DNA of 64,000 bases, taken from contig NZ_VIGH01000007.1 of assembly GCF_006704125.1 (NCBI RefSeq), positions 186,001 through 250,000 of the forward strand. Direction: 5' to 3'. Below, in pieces: positions 43,690-54,360 of the stretch. Under the pieces are notes generated by a model that did not search any database, was not told where the DNA came from, and saw nothing but the letters and a program-made list of their open reading frames with translations. Within the stretch, counting starts at the first letter, position 1. Each line of letters opens with the position of its first letter. The stretch comes from Rhodococcus spelaei. GTDB taxonomy: Bacteria > Actinomycetota > Actinomycetes > Mycobacteriales > Mycobacteriaceae. The translations under genes were made by a program, and so were the position numbers.

Positions 43690-43857
43690 GTGACCGACTC
43701 CGAGAACGAACAGATCAAGCAGCAGTTCCGTGAGGCGCTCGACCGGAAGAACCACAAGAACGCGACGCCGGCGTCGAGTTCGGCCGGCGACTCGAAAATT
43801 CATCACACCCACGGGCCCGCCGACCACAAGCGAGAATTCCGCCGCAAAAGCGGCTGA
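43690..43857 (+). CDS. DUF5302 small protein
   Basis: The 55-residue hydrophilic protein (QFREALDRKNHKN, DSKIHHTHGPADHKREFRRK) matches the short actinobacterial DUF5302 family of unknown function. GTG 43690 has an ACAGGAGGAA ribosome site about 6 nt upstream. It is followed by a strong terminator and the minus-strand tRNA genes. Confidence 0.8.
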   Translation: MTDSENEQIKQQFREALDRKNHKNATPASSSAGDSKIHHTHGPADHKREFRRKSG

Positions 43858-43874
43858 GCTCGCGCAGAAACGAC

Positions 43875-43905
43875 AAAGACCCTCCGGACAACCGGAGGGT
43901 CTTTT
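43875..43905. terminator. Intrinsic terminator after DUF5302
   Basis: AAAGACCCTCCGG (43875-43887) pairs perfectly with 43892-43904 around the loop ACAA, followed by TTTT on the plus strand. This is a classic intrinsic terminator; because the left flank has AAA, it can also act on the minus strand after tRNA-Glu. Confidence 0.92.
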
Positions 43906-43910
43906 CGTTG

Positions 43911-43983
43911 TAGCCCCGACGGGATTCGAACCCGCGCTACCGCCTTGAGAGGGCGGCGTCCTAGGCCGCTAGACGACGGGGCC
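43911..43983 (-). tRNA. tRNA-Glu (anticodon CTC), copy 1
   Basis: Read on the minus strand, GGCCCCG acceptor, GTCTAGCGGCCTAGGAC D-arm, anticodon loop CTCTCAA (anticodon CTC) within a CCGCC/GGCGG stem, T-arm with GGGTTCGAATCCC, and CGGGGCT closing the acceptor, then discriminator A. The 73-nt body has no encoded CCA. It decodes GAG, a frequent codon here. Confidence 0.97.
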
Positions 43984-44038
43984 AGGATCATGATCGCCAC
44001 ATTCTCGCGATCACATGTTTTCGGCACGCTCTCCGTGG

Positions 44039-44111
44039 TAGCCCCGACGGGATTCGAACCCGCGCTACCGCCTTGAGAGGGCGGCGTCCTAGGCCGCTAG
44101 ACGACGGGGCC
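44039..44111 (-). tRNA. tRNA-Glu (anticodon CTC), copy 2
   Basis: The 73-nt body is identical to the copy at 43911-43983, but the flanks differ, so the duplication covers essentially the tRNA. Fold and CTC anticodon are as for copy 1. It probably lies in one transcript with the neighbouring tRNA genes. Confidence 0.97.
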
Positions 44112-44168
44112 AGGGAACGTGCCGTGTACTGCTCGGACAGTCCGGCGAAATATTCACTGAACTCACCG

Positions 44169-44240
44169 CTGGGGTACCAGGACTCGAACCTAGAATGGCG
44201 GTACCAGAAACCGCTGTGTTGCCAATTACACCATACCCCA
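44169..44240 (-). tRNA. tRNA-Gln (anticodon CTG)
   Basis: Minus-strand body TGGGGTA acceptor, GTGTAATTGGCAACAC D-arm, anticodon loop TTCTGGT (anticodon CTG) in a GCGGT/ACCGC stem, T-arm GGTTCGAGTCC, acceptor TACCCCA and discriminator G. It decodes CAG. The U1-A72 pair is typical of bacterial tRNA-Gln served by Glu-tRNA amidotransferase, in line with gatB at the right end. Confidence 0.96.
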
Positions 44241-44335
44241 ATGACCTCGGCGGCTCGCTCAACCTTGCGGCTGTGCGCTCCGTTTCGGACGAGGAGAACA
44301 ATAGCAAAGCCCTGGGGTGATTCTCCAAATCGGCT

Positions 44336-44365
44336 GGTCAGGGGGCCGATATCGGCCCCCTGACC
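44336..44365 (-). terminator. gltX terminator, 30-bp perfect palindrome
   Basis: GGTCAGGGGGCCGAT followed directly by its reverse complement makes a 30-bp uninterrupted palindrome 14 nt after the gltX stop. It separates gltX from the downstream tRNA genes on the same strand. Confidence 0.75.
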
Positions 44366-44378
44366 GCGACCGCCGGAC

Positions 44379-45854
44379 CTACTGGCCGACCTGGGCGCGT
44401 GCCGAGCGCAACCGGGCCATCGTCTTCTCGCGGCCGAGCAACTCCATCGACTCGTACAGCGGCGGACTGATGTGCGAACCGGTCACCGCGACGCGCACCG
44501 GAGCAAAGGCCTTGCGCGGCTTGAGTTCCAACCCCTCGATGAGTGCGGCCTTGAGCGCCTCCTCGAGATCCGCGGTGACCCAGGTCTCCAGCCCGTCGAG
44601 GGCGGCGACTGTCGCGTCGAGCACCGGCGCGGCGTCGGCGCCCAGGTTCTTCGCCGCGGTGGCCGGATCGATCGCGAAGTCCGCCTCGTCGACGAACAGG
44701 AACTTCAGCAGGTCCCAGGCGTCGGAGAGCACGACGATGCGGGTCTGCACGAGGTCGGCTGCGACGTCGAACTGTTCGACGGTCACGGCATCGACGGGGT
44801 GACCGTGCGTGGTCAGGTACGCCCGCAGTCGGGCCGAGAAGTCGGCGGGCTCGAGCAGTCGGATGTGCTCGGCGTTGATCGCGTCGGCCTTCTTCTGGTC
44901 GAAGCGCGCCGGATTCGAGTTCACCTTCGAGACGTCGAACGCCTCGACCATCTCCGTGAGGGAGAACACGTCGTGGTCGTCGGCGATGCTCCAGCCCAGC
45001 AGCGCCAGGTAGTTGAGCAGGCCCTCGGGGATGAACCCGCGGTCGCGGTGGATGAACAGGTTCGACTCGGGGTCACGCTTGGACAGCTTCTTGTTGCCCT
45101 GCCCCATCACGAACGGCAGGTGCCCGAACTCCGGGGTGAACTCGGCGACGCCGACGCGCTGCAGCGCCTCGTAGAGCGCCAGCTGACGCGGCGTGGAGGA
45201 CAGCAGGTCCTCACCGCGCAGCACGTGGGTGATCTTCATCAGCGCGTCGTCGACCGGGTTCACGAGCGTGTACAGCGGAATGCCGTTGCCGCGGGTGAGC
45301 GCGAAGTCCGGCACCGTGCCCGCCTTGAACGTCGTCTCGCCGCGCACGAGGTCCACCCAGGTCAGGTCGTGGTCGGGCATCCGCAGCCGCACGACGGGCT
45401 TGCGTCCCTCGTCGAGGTACGCCTGGCGCTGCTCGTCGGTCAGGTCGCGGTCGAAGTTGTCGTAGCCGAGCTTGGGGTCGCGGCCGGCAGCCTTGTGCCG
45501 GGCCTCGACCTCCTCCGGCGTGGAGAACGACTCGTAGGCCTCACCCGCGGCGAGCAACTTCGCCACCACCTCGAGGTGCAGGTCCCGGCGCTGGGACTGC
45601 CGGTACGGCTCGTAGGGGCCGCCGACCTCGGGTCCCTCGTCCCAGGTCAGTCCGAGCCACCGCAGCGCGTCGAGGATCGCCTGGTACGACTCCTCCGAGT
45701 CGCGGGCCGCGTCGGTGTCCTCGATGCGGAAGACGAACTTGCCGCCGTGGTGCCGCGCGTAAGCCCAGTTGAACAGGGCCGTACGGATCAGCCCGACGTG
45801 CGGGGTTCCGGTGGGTGACGGGCAGAAACGAACACGCACTTCGCTGGTGGTCAT
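44379..45854 (-). CDS. gltX: Glutamyl-tRNA synthetase
   Basis: The 491-residue class I synthetase has the HIGH-type motif in [19 protein letters not shown], the EDTD block ([12 protein letters not shown]), and the KMSKS-type NKKLSKRDP. It charges tRNA-Glu and, as actinobacteria use GatCAB and lack GlnRS, presumably also misacylates tRNA-Gln. The start is ATG 45854. A hairpin TAGGGGA/TCCCCTA (45869-45891) lies in the leader. Confidence 0.96.
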   Translation of the reverse strand: MTTSEVRVRFCPSPTGTPHVGLIRTALFNWAYARHHGGKFVFRIEDTDAARDSEESYQAILDALRWLGLTWDEGPEVGGPYEPYRQSQRRDLHLEVVAKLLAAGEAYESFSTPEEVEARHKAAGRDPKLGYDNFDRDLTDEQRQAYLDEGRKPVVRLRMPDHDLTWVDLVRGETTFKAGTVPDFALTRGNGIPLYTLVNPVDDALMKITHVLRGEDLLSSTPRQLALYEALQRVGVAEFTPEFGHLPFVMGQGNKKLSKRDPESNLFIHRDRGFIPEGLLNYLALLGWSIADDHDVFSLTEMVEAFDVSKVNSNPARFDQKKADAINAEHIRLLEPADFSARLRAYLTTHGHPVDAVTVEQFDVAADLVQTRIVVLSDAWDLLKFLFVDEADFAIDPATAAKNLGADAAPVLDATVAALDGLETWVTADLEEALKAALIEGLELKPRKAFAPVRVAVTGSHISPPLYESMELLGREKTMARLRSARAQVGQ

Positions 45855-45868
45855 GGCTCACTTGGCTC

Positions 45869-45891
45869 TAGGGGATGAAATCGGTCCCCTA
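45869..45891 (-). promoter_or_regulatory. Short inverted repeat in the gltX leader
   Basis: Seven-base arms TAGGGGA (45869-45875) and TCCCCTA (45885-45891) enclose 9 nt, 15 nt upstream of the gltX ATG. It could be an operator or 5'-UTR hairpin; no function can be assigned. Confidence 0.3.
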
Positions 45892-45938
45892 CAGGTTAGT
45901 CCCACACCGGTTCCGCCGTCCGGAACGGACGGCGCCGT

Positions 45939-46712
45939 TCAGCCCTTTGCGGCGACCGGATTGGTGAGGGTGCCGATGCCCTCGATCGTCACACTGACGG
46001 TGTCGCCGGCGACGATCGGGCCGACGCCCTCCGGGGTGCCGGTGAGGATCACGTCGCCGGGCAGCAGCGTCATCACCGCGGTGACCCACTCGATGATCTT
46101 CGGAATGTCGTGCAGCAGAAGCGATGTGCGGCTGCGCTGCTTGAGCGCACCGTCGACCTCAGTCTTGATCTCGAGATCGGACGCGTCGAGCGACGTCTCG
46201 ATCCAGGGCCCGAGCGGGCAGAAGGTGTCGTGGCCCTTGGCCCGAGTCCACTGCCCGTCCTTCCGCTGGTGGTCGCGCGCGGAGACGTCGTTGGCCACGG
46301 TGTAGCCGAGCACCACCTCGAGCGCTTTCGCAGCGGGCACGTCCTTGCACGGACGGCCGATCACGATCGCCAGCTCGCCCTCGTAGTGCACCTCGTTCGA
46401 GGTGGGCGGCAACAGGATCGGCGCACCCGGCCCGACGATCGAGGTGTTCGGCTTGAGGAAGATCACCGGATCCTCGGGCGCCTCGCCGCCCATCTCGGCG
46501 GCGTGCGCGGCGTAGTTCTTGCCGACGCAGATCACCTTGCTGGCGAGGATCGGAGCGAGCAGTCGCACGTCGGCGAGCGGCCAGCTCCGACCGGTGAAAG
46601 TCGGGGTACCGAAGGGATGTTCGGCGATCTCCTTCGCCGTCCGCGCGTCGCCCTCCCCCTCGATGGACACGAAGGCGACCCCGTCGGGGCTGGCAATTCG
46701 ACCTAGGCGCAT
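45939..46712 (-). CDS. Fumarylacetoacetate hydrolase family protein
   Basis: The 257-residue FAH-fold protein has the CVGKNYAAHAAEMGGEAPE block, metal-binding acids in VHYEGELAIVIGR, and GYTVANDVSARDHQRKDGQW. Such enzymes hydrolyse or decarboxylate acylpyruvates and homoprotocatechuate intermediates. The substrate is unknown. Rv2993c is the positional equivalent. ATG 46712 is the start; it is divergent from the MFS gene and 84 nt upstream of gltX. Confidence 0.88.
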   Translation of the reverse strand: MRLGRIASPDGVAFVSIEGEGDARTAKEIAEHPFGTPTFTGRSWPLADVRLLAPILASKVICVGKNYAAHAAEMGGEAPEDPVIFLKPNTSIVGPGAPILLPPTSNEVHYEGELAIVIGRPCKDVPAAKALEVVLGYTVANDVSARDHQRKDGQWTRAKGHDTFCPLGPWIETSLDASDLEIKTEVDGALKQRSRTSLLLHDIPKIIEWVTAVMTLLPGDVILTGTPEGVGPIVAGDTVSVTIEGIGTLTNPVAAKG

Positions 46713-46787
46713 GGCGGAATCCTAGCGCTCGTCCATTATGTGGGATTGCCATTTCAGGTACTGGGACACTCCTCGTAGCGTGGAGGC

Positions 46788-47996
46788 ATGACCACCGCCG
46801 CGCCGCCCGCCGTCAGCACCACCCGACGCTGGTCGATGCTCGGCCTCGGCGTCTTTGCACAGGCCGCGGGCGGTGTCTTCGCCAACGCCCCCGCATTCCT
46901 CATCCCGACCCTGCACGATCGCGCGGGGCTGAGCCTCGCCCAGGCGGGCGTCATCGCCGCGATGCCGACCGTCGGTTTCCTGGTCAGCCTGATCGCGTGG
47001 GGCGCGGTGGTCGACCGCATCGGCGAACGTCGCGTACTCGGCATCGGACTGGGTGCGGCGGCGCTCGCCTCGGCCGCGGCCGCCGTCACCGCCGACATCT
47101 CGCTGGGCCTGCTCGGCGCGTTCCTGTTCCTCGGCGGCACCGCCGCATCGAGCGCCAACGCCGCCAGCGGACGCGTCGTCGTCGGCTGGTTCCCGGCTCA
47201 CCAACGTGGATTCGCCATGGGCATCCGGCAGATGGCCCTGCCACTGGGGGTCGCGGTGGCGGCGTTGACCGTCCCGCGGATCGCATCTGACCACGGAATC
47301 TCTTGGGCCATGACACTTCCCGCGATCATCTGTGTGGCGGCCGCGGTGTGCTGCCTGGCGTTCGTGATCGACCCGCCCCGGCCGAGCCGGGCCGACGCCG
47401 CCGAGCAGGGACTGCTGGACAACCCGTACCGCGGACGCAGTGTGCTGTGGCGGATCCACGCGGTGTCGGTGCTGCTGGTGGTCCCGCAGTACCTGGTGTG
47501 GACGTTCGCACTGGTGTGGCTGATCACCGACCGGCACTGGTCGGCCGCGTCGGCCGGTGTGCTCGTCACCGCAGCGCAACTGCTCGGTGCGGCCGGGCGT
47601 ATCGGCGCCGGCGCCTGGTCGGACCGGGTGGGCAGCCGGATGCGGCCGCTGCGTCAGGTCGCACTGGCCGCCGCGGTGTCCATGGCCGCGTTGGCGGTGA
47701 CCGACTGGCTGGACTCGCCGATCTCCGTCGCCCTGCTGCTCCTGGCTTCGGTGATCACGGTCGCGGACAACGGGTTGGCGTTCACCGCCGTCGCCGAGAT
47801 CTCCGGGCCCTACTGGAGCGGTCGGGCGCTGGGCGCGCAGAACACCAGCCAGTACCTGGCCGCCTCGGTGGTGCCGCCGCTGTTCGGCGCAGTGATCGGG
47901 GTGTTCGGATTCCCGGCCGCCTTCGCGCTCGCCGCGCTGTGTCCCGTGCTCGCTGCTCCCCTGGTCCCGCCGGACCACCCCGAGCGCGCCTCCTAG
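46788..47996 (+). CDS. MFS transporter
   Basis: The 402-residue carrier has about 11-12 membrane helices. The loop 2-3 signature GAVVDRIGERRVLGIGLG matches the MFS motif G-x-x-x-D-R-x-G-x-R-R, and a second-half counterpart is AGAWSDRVGSRMRPL. The substrate cannot be assigned. Rv2994 occupies the equivalent place. It is convergent with leuB over a 23-bp-arm palindrome. Confidence 0.9.
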   Translation: MTTAAPPAVSTTRRWSMLGLGVFAQAAGGVFANAPAFLIPTLHDRAGLSLAQAGVIAAMPTVGFLVSLIAWGAVVDRIGERRVLGIGLGAAALASAAAAVTADISLGLLGAFLFLGGTAASSANAASGRVVVGWFPAHQRGFAMGIRQMALPLGVAVAALTVPRIASDHGISWAMTLPAIICVAAAVCCLAFVIDPPRPSRADAAEQGLLDNPYRGRSVLWRIHAVSVLLVVPQYLVWTFALVWLITDRHWSAASAGVLVTAAQLLGAAGRIGAGAWSDRVGSRMRPLRQVALAAAVSMAALAVTDWLDSPISVALLLLASVITVADNGLAFTAVAEISGPYWSGRALGAQNTSQYLAASVVPPLFGAVIGVFGFPAAFALAALCPVLAAPLVPPDHPERAS

Positions 47997-48000
47997 AACT

Positions 48001-48049
48001 GGTGAAGGGAACCATCATTCGGTCTGACCGAATGATGGTTCCCTTCACC
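48001..48049. terminator. Perfect 23-bp inverted repeat between convergent genes
   Basis: The arms at 48001-48023 and 48027-48049 are exact complements around a 3-nt loop, the longest perfect hairpin seen in the window. It begins 5 nt after the MFS stop and ends 16 nt before the leuB stop. The central part (CCATCATTCGGT) is not GC-rich, unlike an ordinary stem. Confidence 0.75.
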
Positions 48050-48064
48050 CAGGTTGGGAACCGG

Positions 48065-49078
48065 TCAGACGGCGGCGGTGATGCGGTCGCCGACCTCGGC
48101 GGTGACGATCGGGGCGTCACCGCGAGCGGCGAGGTCAGCCTCGACCGCACGCTCGACGCGGGCGGCGTCCTCGTCACGGCCGAGGTGACGCAGCAGCAGC
48201 GCGACCGACGAGATCGCGGCGGTGGGATCGGCGATCCCCTTGCCCGCGATGTCCGGGGCGCTGCCGTGCACGGGCTCGAACATCGACGGGTTGGTGCCCG
48301 ACGCGTCGATGTTGCCGGACGCCGAGAGGCCGATACCGCCGGTGACCGCGCCGGCCAGGTCGGTGATGATGTCGCCGAACAGGTTGTCGGTGACGATCAC
48401 GTCGAAGCGGGACGGGTCGGACACCATGTAGATGGTCGCCGCGTCGATGTGGCAGTACGCCGTCTCGACCTCGGGGAACTCGGCGCCCACGGTCTCGATC
48501 GCGCGGGTCCAGATGGCGCCGGCATTCGAGAGCACGTTGGTCTTGTGGATCAGCGTGAGGTGCTTGCGTCGGGTCTGCGCGAGCTCGAACGCGTACCGGA
48601 CGACGCGCTCGGCGCCGAACCAGGTGTTGATCGAGACCTCGGTCGCGATCTCGTGCGGGGTGCCGACGCGGATCGCGCCGCCGTTACCCGTGTACGGACC
48701 CTCGGTGCCCTCACGCACGACCACGAAGTCGATGTCGGGGTTCGCGGCCAGCGGCGACGTCGAGCCCGGGTACAGCCGCGACGGCCGCAGGTTCACGTGG
48801 TGGTCCAGCTGGAACCGCATGTTCAGCAGCAGGCCCCGCTCGAGCACCCCCGGGGCGACGATCCGCGGGTCGCCGATGGCGCCGAGCAGGATCGCGTCGT
48901 GCTGACGGATCTCCGCGAGCTCCGCCTCGGGCAGCAGCTCACCGGTCGCGTTGTAGCGCTTGGCACCGAGGTCGTACTCGGTGGTCTCCAGGTCCGGGAC
49001 CAGCTTTCGCAGCACCTTGAGCGCCTCGGTCGTGACCTCGACACCGATGCCGTCTCCGGGGATGACCGCAAGCTTCAT
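48065..49078 (-). CDS. leuB: 3-isopropylmalate dehydrogenase
   Basis: The 337-residue enzyme oxidatively decarboxylates 3-isopropylmalate. Blocks: [34 protein letters not shown], the metal site [12 protein letters not shown], and the NAD-binding [21 protein letters not shown] 49078 is chosen because GAAGGAG is 5 nt upstream; GTG 49084 adds two residues. It follows serA after a hairpin at 49122-49149. Confidence 0.97.
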   Translation of the reverse strand: MKLAVIPGDGIGVEVTTEALKVLRKLVPDLETTEYDLGAKRYNATGELLPEAELAEIRQHDAILLGAIGDPRIVAPGVLERGLLLNMRFQLDHHVNLRPSRLYPGSTSPLAANPDIDFVVVREGTEGPYTGNGGAIRVGTPHEIATEVSINTWFGAERVVRYAFELAQTRRKHLTLIHKTNVLSNAGAIWTRAIETVGAEFPEVETAYCHIDAATIYMVSDPSRFDVIVTDNLFGDIITDLAGAVTGGIGLSASGNIDASGTNPSMFEPVHGSAPDIAGKGIADPTAAISSVALLLRHLGRDEDAARVERAVEADLAARGDAPIVTAEVGDRITAAV

Positions 49079-49121
49079 GAACACTCCTTCAAGTGGATAC
49101 GACTGCAGGTAGAAACGGCGG

Positions 49122-49149
49122 GGCCGCGACCAACTGCATGGTCGCGGCC
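49122..49149 (-). terminator. Hairpin between serA and leuB
   Basis: GGCCGCGACCA (49122-49132) pairs perfectly with TGGTCGCGGCC (49139-49149), 16 nt after the serA stop. It probably ends serA transcription before leuB; leuB would then need its own promoter, since only 43 nt remain before its start. Confidence 0.65.
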
Positions 49150-49165
49150 ACCGATCACGCTTCGA

Positions 49166-50758
49166 CTAGGACAGGTCGACCTGGGCGACGCGGGCGTCGA
49201 GCTGCGCGACGATCTGCTCCACCTCGGCGTCACCGACGACGCGGTCGACGCGCAGGATGACGGTCGCGCCGGCACCCTCCACGTCCTGGCTCAGCGCCGC
49301 GGCCTGGATGTCGATGCCCGCGTTGCCGAGCACGGTGCCGAGGGTGCCGAGCACGCCCGGACGATCCTGGTAGTGCACGACGATGTTGTGGCCCTCGGCG
49401 CGCAGGTCGAAGCTGCGGCCGTTGACGTTGACGATCTTCTCGACCTGCTGCAGGCCGGTCAGCGCGCCCGCGACCGCGGTGACGGTGCCGTCGGCGGCAA
49501 CCGCGCGCACCTCGACGGCGCTGCGGTGCGTCTGCGCCTCGCTGTGCTTGTCGACCTCGACGCCGACGCCGCGCTGCTCGGCGAGCTGCGGGGCGTTGAC
49601 GAAGGTGACGGCCTCGTCGCTGCTGGCGGAGAACAGCCCGCGCAGTGCGGCGAGGCCGAGGATCTCGACGTTCTCGGCGGAGAGCTCACCGCTGACCACG
49701 ACCTGCACGTTCTGCACGGCCTCCGGCGACAGGGTGCCCGCGAGCAGGCCGAGCTTGCGGACCAGGTCGAGCCACGGCGCGACCTCCTCGCCGACCGGAC
49801 CACCCGAGACGTTGACGGCCTCGGGCACGAACTCGCCGGCCAGCGCCAGCAGCACGGACTTGGCGACGTCGGTGCCCGCGCGGTCCTGGGCCTCCGAGGT
49901 GGACGCACCGAGGTGCGGGGTGACGACGACGTTGTCGAGGTCGAACAGCTTCGAGTCGGTGCACGGCTCGGTGTTGAACACGTCCAGGCCGGCGGCGCGG
50001 ACCTTGCCGGAGACGAGCGCGTCGTACAGCGCGTCCTCGTCGATCAGCCCGCCGCGGGCGGCGTTGACGATGATCAGCCCGTCCTTGGCGGTGGCGAGAC
50101 GCTCGGCGTTGATCAGGCCGGCGGTCTCCTTGGTCTTGGGGAGGTGCACCGAGATGAAGTCGGAGCGGCGGACCAGTTCGTCGATGTCGACGAGCTCGAT
50201 GCCGAGTTGGGCGGCGCGGGCCGCGGGCAGGTAGGGGTCGTACGCGATGACGTGGGTCTCGAACGCGGCGAGACGCTGCGCGAACAGCTGGCCGATGCGG
50301 CCGAGGCCGACGACGCCGACGGTCTTGCCGAGAATCTCGGTGCCGTTGAAGCTCGAGCGCTTCCAGGTCTTCTCGCGCAGGGTGCGGTCAGCGGCCGGGA
50401 TCTGGCGGGCCGTGGACAGCAGCAGCGCGACGGCGTGCTCGGCGGCGGTGTGGATGTTCGATGTCGGGGCGTTGACGACCATCACACCGCGCTCGGTGGC
50501 GGCCGGGATGTCGACGTTGTCGAGGCCGACACCGGCGCGACCGACGATCTTCAGGTTCGTCGCGGCGGCGAGGACCTCTGCGTCGACGGTGGTGGCGGAG
50601 CGGACCAGCAGGGCGTCCGCCTCGGGAACCGCGGCGAGCAACGCCGGACGGTCCGGGCCGTCGACCCAGCGCACCTCGACACCGTCACCGAGCGCATCGA
50701 CGGTCGATTGCGCGAGCTTGTCGGCGATCAGGACAACGGGACGGCCTGGCTGGCTCAC
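49166..50758 (-). CDS. serA: D-3-phosphoglycerate dehydrogenase
   Basis: The 530-residue enzyme starts serine synthesis. It has the NAD-binding VGVVGLGRIGQLFAQRLAAF, the active-site NAARGGLIDEDAL and PHLGASTSEAQ with the catalytic His, an intervening domain (about 320-450), and a C-terminal ACT domain (VVHYQDRPGVLGTLGTVLG) that mediates serine feedback. This long, mycobacterial-type form has an extra domain. GTG 50758 has GGGGAG about 6 nt upstream. Confidence 0.97.
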   Translation of the reverse strand: MSQPGRPVVLIADKLAQSTVDALGDGVEVRWVDGPDRPALLAAVPEADALLVRSATTVDAEVLAAATNLKIVGRAGVGLDNVDIPAATERGVMVVNAPTSNIHTAAEHAVALLLSTARQIPAADRTLREKTWKRSSFNGTEILGKTVGVVGLGRIGQLFAQRLAAFETHVIAYDPYLPAARAAQLGIELVDIDELVRRSDFISVHLPKTKETAGLINAERLATAKDGLIIVNAARGGLIDEDALYDALVSGKVRAAGLDVFNTEPCTDSKLFDLDNVVVTPHLGASTSEAQDRAGTDVAKSVLLALAGEFVPEAVNVSGGPVGEEVAPWLDLVRKLGLLAGTLSPEAVQNVQVVVSGELSAENVEILGLAALRGLFSASSDEAVTFVNAPQLAEQRGVGVEVDKHSEAQTHRSAVEVRAVAADGTVTAVAGALTGLQQVEKIVNVNGRSFDLRAEGHNIVVHYQDRPGVLGTLGTVLGNAGIDIQAAALSQDVEGAGATVILRVDRVVGDAEVEQIVAQLDARVAQVDLS

Positions 50759-50925
50759 GAGTGAACTCCCCTGCGGTTTAGGTGTGGGCGGATCGTGCCC
50801 GGTCCGCGGCGCCGCGCCGGCGCCCACGGGAACCGTGACCCGAACAGCTTAGTGGTCCAACCCCGCCGAACCCACCCCGCGGGTCACCGATACCACATGA
50901 TGGACACCACAGGAAGGCGTCGGAG

Positions 50926-52620
50926 CTACCGGGACGCCTCGCCCCGGAACGCCCCGACGGCGGTGTCGAGGGTCGGATAGAAGTGGTCCGGCCCGAATCG
51001 CTCGCCCAGCCCCAATCGGCGCAGCTTGTCCTTCACCGGGTCCTTCATCTCCGCGAACACCAGGCGAATCCCGTTGCCGGACAGGTACTGGTCGAGCTCG
51101 ACGAGCTCGTCCATCGCGGTGGTGTCCAGACCTGTGATCGGCTCGGCCGCGATCACCACCCACTGGACCTTCTCCGGCGCCCGCGCGACGACCCGGCGGG
51201 TGTACTCGTCGAAGATCGCACCGTTCGCGAAGAAGAGCTGCGCGTCGAACCGCACGATCACCAGACCCGGAATCCGGCTGCCGGTCGGGTTCCGCTTGAC
51301 GTCGTGGTAGCCATCGACACCAGGGACGACCACCAGTTCGGTCCGGTACGGCCGCCACGCGTGCACGACCACCGCCACGAACGACAAGCCGATGGCGACG
51401 AGGATGCCCTCGAGTACGCCGACCAGCGCGACCCCGAGGAAGGCCGCCACCGCCAGCCCGGTCTCGACCCGGCTCATCGCCCACATCGCGACGACACTGC
51501 GGACGTCGACCAGCGAGGTCGCGGCCACGATCACCACCGCCGCGAGCGCGGCGGTCGGCAGGTAGCCGGTCAGGCCCGGTGCCACGAGGACGAAGAGCAC
51601 GATCGCCACGGCGCCGACGACGCCGACCAGCTGCGACTTGGCGCCGTTCTGTTCCGCGACGGGCGTGCGCGACGAACTCGCCGACATCGGGAAGCCGCCG
51701 AGCAGTCCGCTGGCCACGTTGGCGGTGCCGATCGCCCGCATCTCCTGACTGCCGTCGACGCTCTCGCCGCGGCGTGCTGCGAACGTCCGGGACAGCACAC
51801 CGGTGTCCGCGAACGCGATCAACGCGATGCCGGCGGCCGGTCCGATCAGCGTGCCGACGTCCGACCAGGACAACCCGCCGAGTGCGGGCGCGGGCAGTCC
51901 GTGCGGCAGCGCCCCGACCATCGGGATGTCGTCGGACAGTCCGAGGAAGTACGCCACCGCGACGGCACCCACGACCGCGACGAGCACTCCCGGGATCCGC
52001 GTGCGCCACAACCGAAATCCGAGGATCACCACGAGTGCGCCAACTCCTACAGCCGTCGCGGTCGGATCGACCCTGCCCGCCGCGATCGCGGACACGGTGG
52101 CGCGGATCTCGTGGATCAGGTCCACGCCCTCGATGGAGAAGCCCAGCAGTTTCGGGACCTGGCTGACGACGACGACAAGCGCGATGCCGTTGAGGTAGCC
52201 GAGCCGGATCGGTTTGGAGAGCAGGTCTGTCACGAAGCCCAGGTTCAGCAAGCCGCCGAGAACCAGCACGGCACCCATCAGAATCGCGAGCAGACCGGCG
52301 AGCGCGACTGCCCGCTGCGGGTCGCCTGAAGTGAGCGGGATCACCGCCGCACCGATGATCGGCGCGAGCGACGAATCGGGCCCCAGCACCAGGATTCGCG
52401 ACGGCCCGACGAGCGCGTAGACGAGCAGCGGCACGATGGTCGCGTACAGGCCGGTTTCGGGTGGCAGTCCTGCCGCCTGCGCGTATCCCATTCCCGCCGG
52501 GATCAGCAATGCGGTCAGGGCGAGCCCGGCGACGATGTCCGAGCGCAGCCATTCACGCCGGTAGGTCCGGGCCACCTCCACGCCCGGGAGCCATCGCCGA
52601 ATCGCCGATTCCCCTGCCAT
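50926..52620 (-). CDS. SulP-family anion transporter with STAS domain
   Basis: The 564-residue protein has a membrane domain of about 12-14 helices with GYAQAAGLPPETGLYATIVP and SRTFAARRGE near the substrate site, and a cytosolic STAS domain (about 440-564; VIAAEPITGLDTTAMDEL). SulP proteins carry sulfate, bicarbonate or other anions. The substrate is unknown. It is not part of the matching mycobacterial interval between serA and ilvC, so it is a local difference. Confidence 0.92.
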   Translation of the reverse strand: MAGESAIRRWLPGVEVARTYRREWLRSDIVAGLALTALLIPAGMGYAQAAGLPPETGLYATIVPLLVYALVGPSRILVLGPDSSLAPIIGAAVIPLTSGDPQRAVALAGLLAILMGAVLVLGGLLNLGFVTDLLSKPIRLGYLNGIALVVVVSQVPKLLGFSIEGVDLIHEIRATVSAIAAGRVDPTATAVGVGALVVILGFRLWRTRIPGVLVAVVGAVAVAYFLGLSDDIPMVGALPHGLPAPALGGLSWSDVGTLIGPAAGIALIAFADTGVLSRTFAARRGESVDGSQEMRAIGTANVASGLLGGFPMSASSSRTPVAEQNGAKSQLVGVVGAVAIVLFVLVAPGLTGYLPTAALAAVVIVAATSLVDVRSVVAMWAMSRVETGLAVAAFLGVALVGVLEGILVAIGLSFVAVVVHAWRPYRTELVVVPGVDGYHDVKRNPTGSRIPGLVIVRFDAQLFFANGAIFDEYTRRVVARAPEKVQWVVIAAEPITGLDTTAMDELVELDQYLSGNGIRLVFAEMKDPVKDKLRRLGLGERFGPDHFYPTLDTAVGAFRGEASR

Positions 52621-52656
52621 CGATCACCATCCGTAGTCGGTCCCGTGAAACGCGAA

Positions 52657-52705
52657 GGCCCGGTGTCACACTCGGGCAGTTGCCTTGTGAGTGTGACACC
52701 GGGCC
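52657..52705 (-). terminator. ilvC-side terminator, perfect 17-bp stem
   Basis: The arms at 52657-52673 and 52689-52705 are exact complements around 15 nt. A second, imperfect hairpin at 52725-52770 lies closer to the ilvC stop at 52784. Together they end the ilvBNC transcript upstream of SulP (same strand). Confidence 0.75.
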
Positions 52706-52724
52706 GGCGTCATCGCGCTTCGCG

Positions 52725-52770
52725 CCTGTGCGTCCTTCTGGTCCAGTCAGGGACCAAAAGGACTCACAGG
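52725..52770 (-). terminator. Imperfect hairpin after ilvC
   Basis: CCTGTGCGTCCTTCTGGTCC (52725-52744) and 52751-52770 pair over most positions around AGTCAG. It may act as a first terminator or an RNA-end stabiliser for ilvBNC. Confidence 0.5.
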
Positions 52771-52783
52771 CGGCGGAGCCGCC

Positions 52784-53818
<1,035 letters not shown>

Positions 53819-53856
53819 TTAACGTCAAAGCCTGGCTGAAAGTTGTCTAGAAAGTA

Positions 53857-54360
53857 CTACCGGGCTGCGGTGATGGACTTCGGACCACGTCCGACCGCCA
53901 CCACCCCGGACTGCACGATCTCCCGGATGCCGTAGGGATCGAGCATCCGCAGTAGAGCGTCGAGCTTCGACCGGGTACCGGTCGCCTCGACGGTCACCGA
54001 CTCGGGCGAGACGTCGATCACCTTGGCGCGGAACAGGTTCACCGTTTCGATGACCTGAGTCCGCACGCTTGCGTCGGCCCTGACCTTGATCAGGACCAAC
54101 TCGCGTGCCACCGACGCCTCGTTGTCCTGCTCGACGATCTTGATGACGTTGATCAGCTTGTTCAGCTGCTTGGTCACCTGCTCGAGCGGGAACTCGTCGA
54201 CGGTCACGACGATGGTCATTCGGGAGATCTCGGGCAGCTCGGTGCCACCGACCGCCAGGGACTCGATGTTGAATCCCCGGCGCGAGAACAGGGCGGCCAC
54301 ACGGGCCAACACTCCCGGCTTGTCCTCGACGAGAACACTGAGGGTGTGGCTGGTGCTCAC
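53857..54360 (-). CDS. ilvN: Acetolactate synthase small subunit
   Basis: The 167-residue regulatory subunit has an N-terminal ACT domain ([40 protein letters not shown]) that binds valine, and a second domain ([20 protein letters not shown]-type). It confers feedback inhibition and activates IlvB. GTG 54360 overlaps the ilvB stop as GTGA. Confidence 0.96.
   Translation of the reverse strand: MSTSHTLSVLVEDKPGVLARVAALFSRRGFNIESLAVGGTELPEISRMTIVVTVDEFPLEQVTKQLNKLINVIKIVEQDNEASVARELVLIKVRADASVRTQVIETVNLFRAKVIDVSPESVTVEATGTRSKLDALLRMLDPYGIREIVQSGVVAVGRGPKSITAAR

Noticed and set aside
47303-50764. Open frame of over 1100 codons antisense to leuB and serA
   Set aside because: It runs across several real genes on the other strand and an intergenic hairpin, and its composition is that of a GC shadow.
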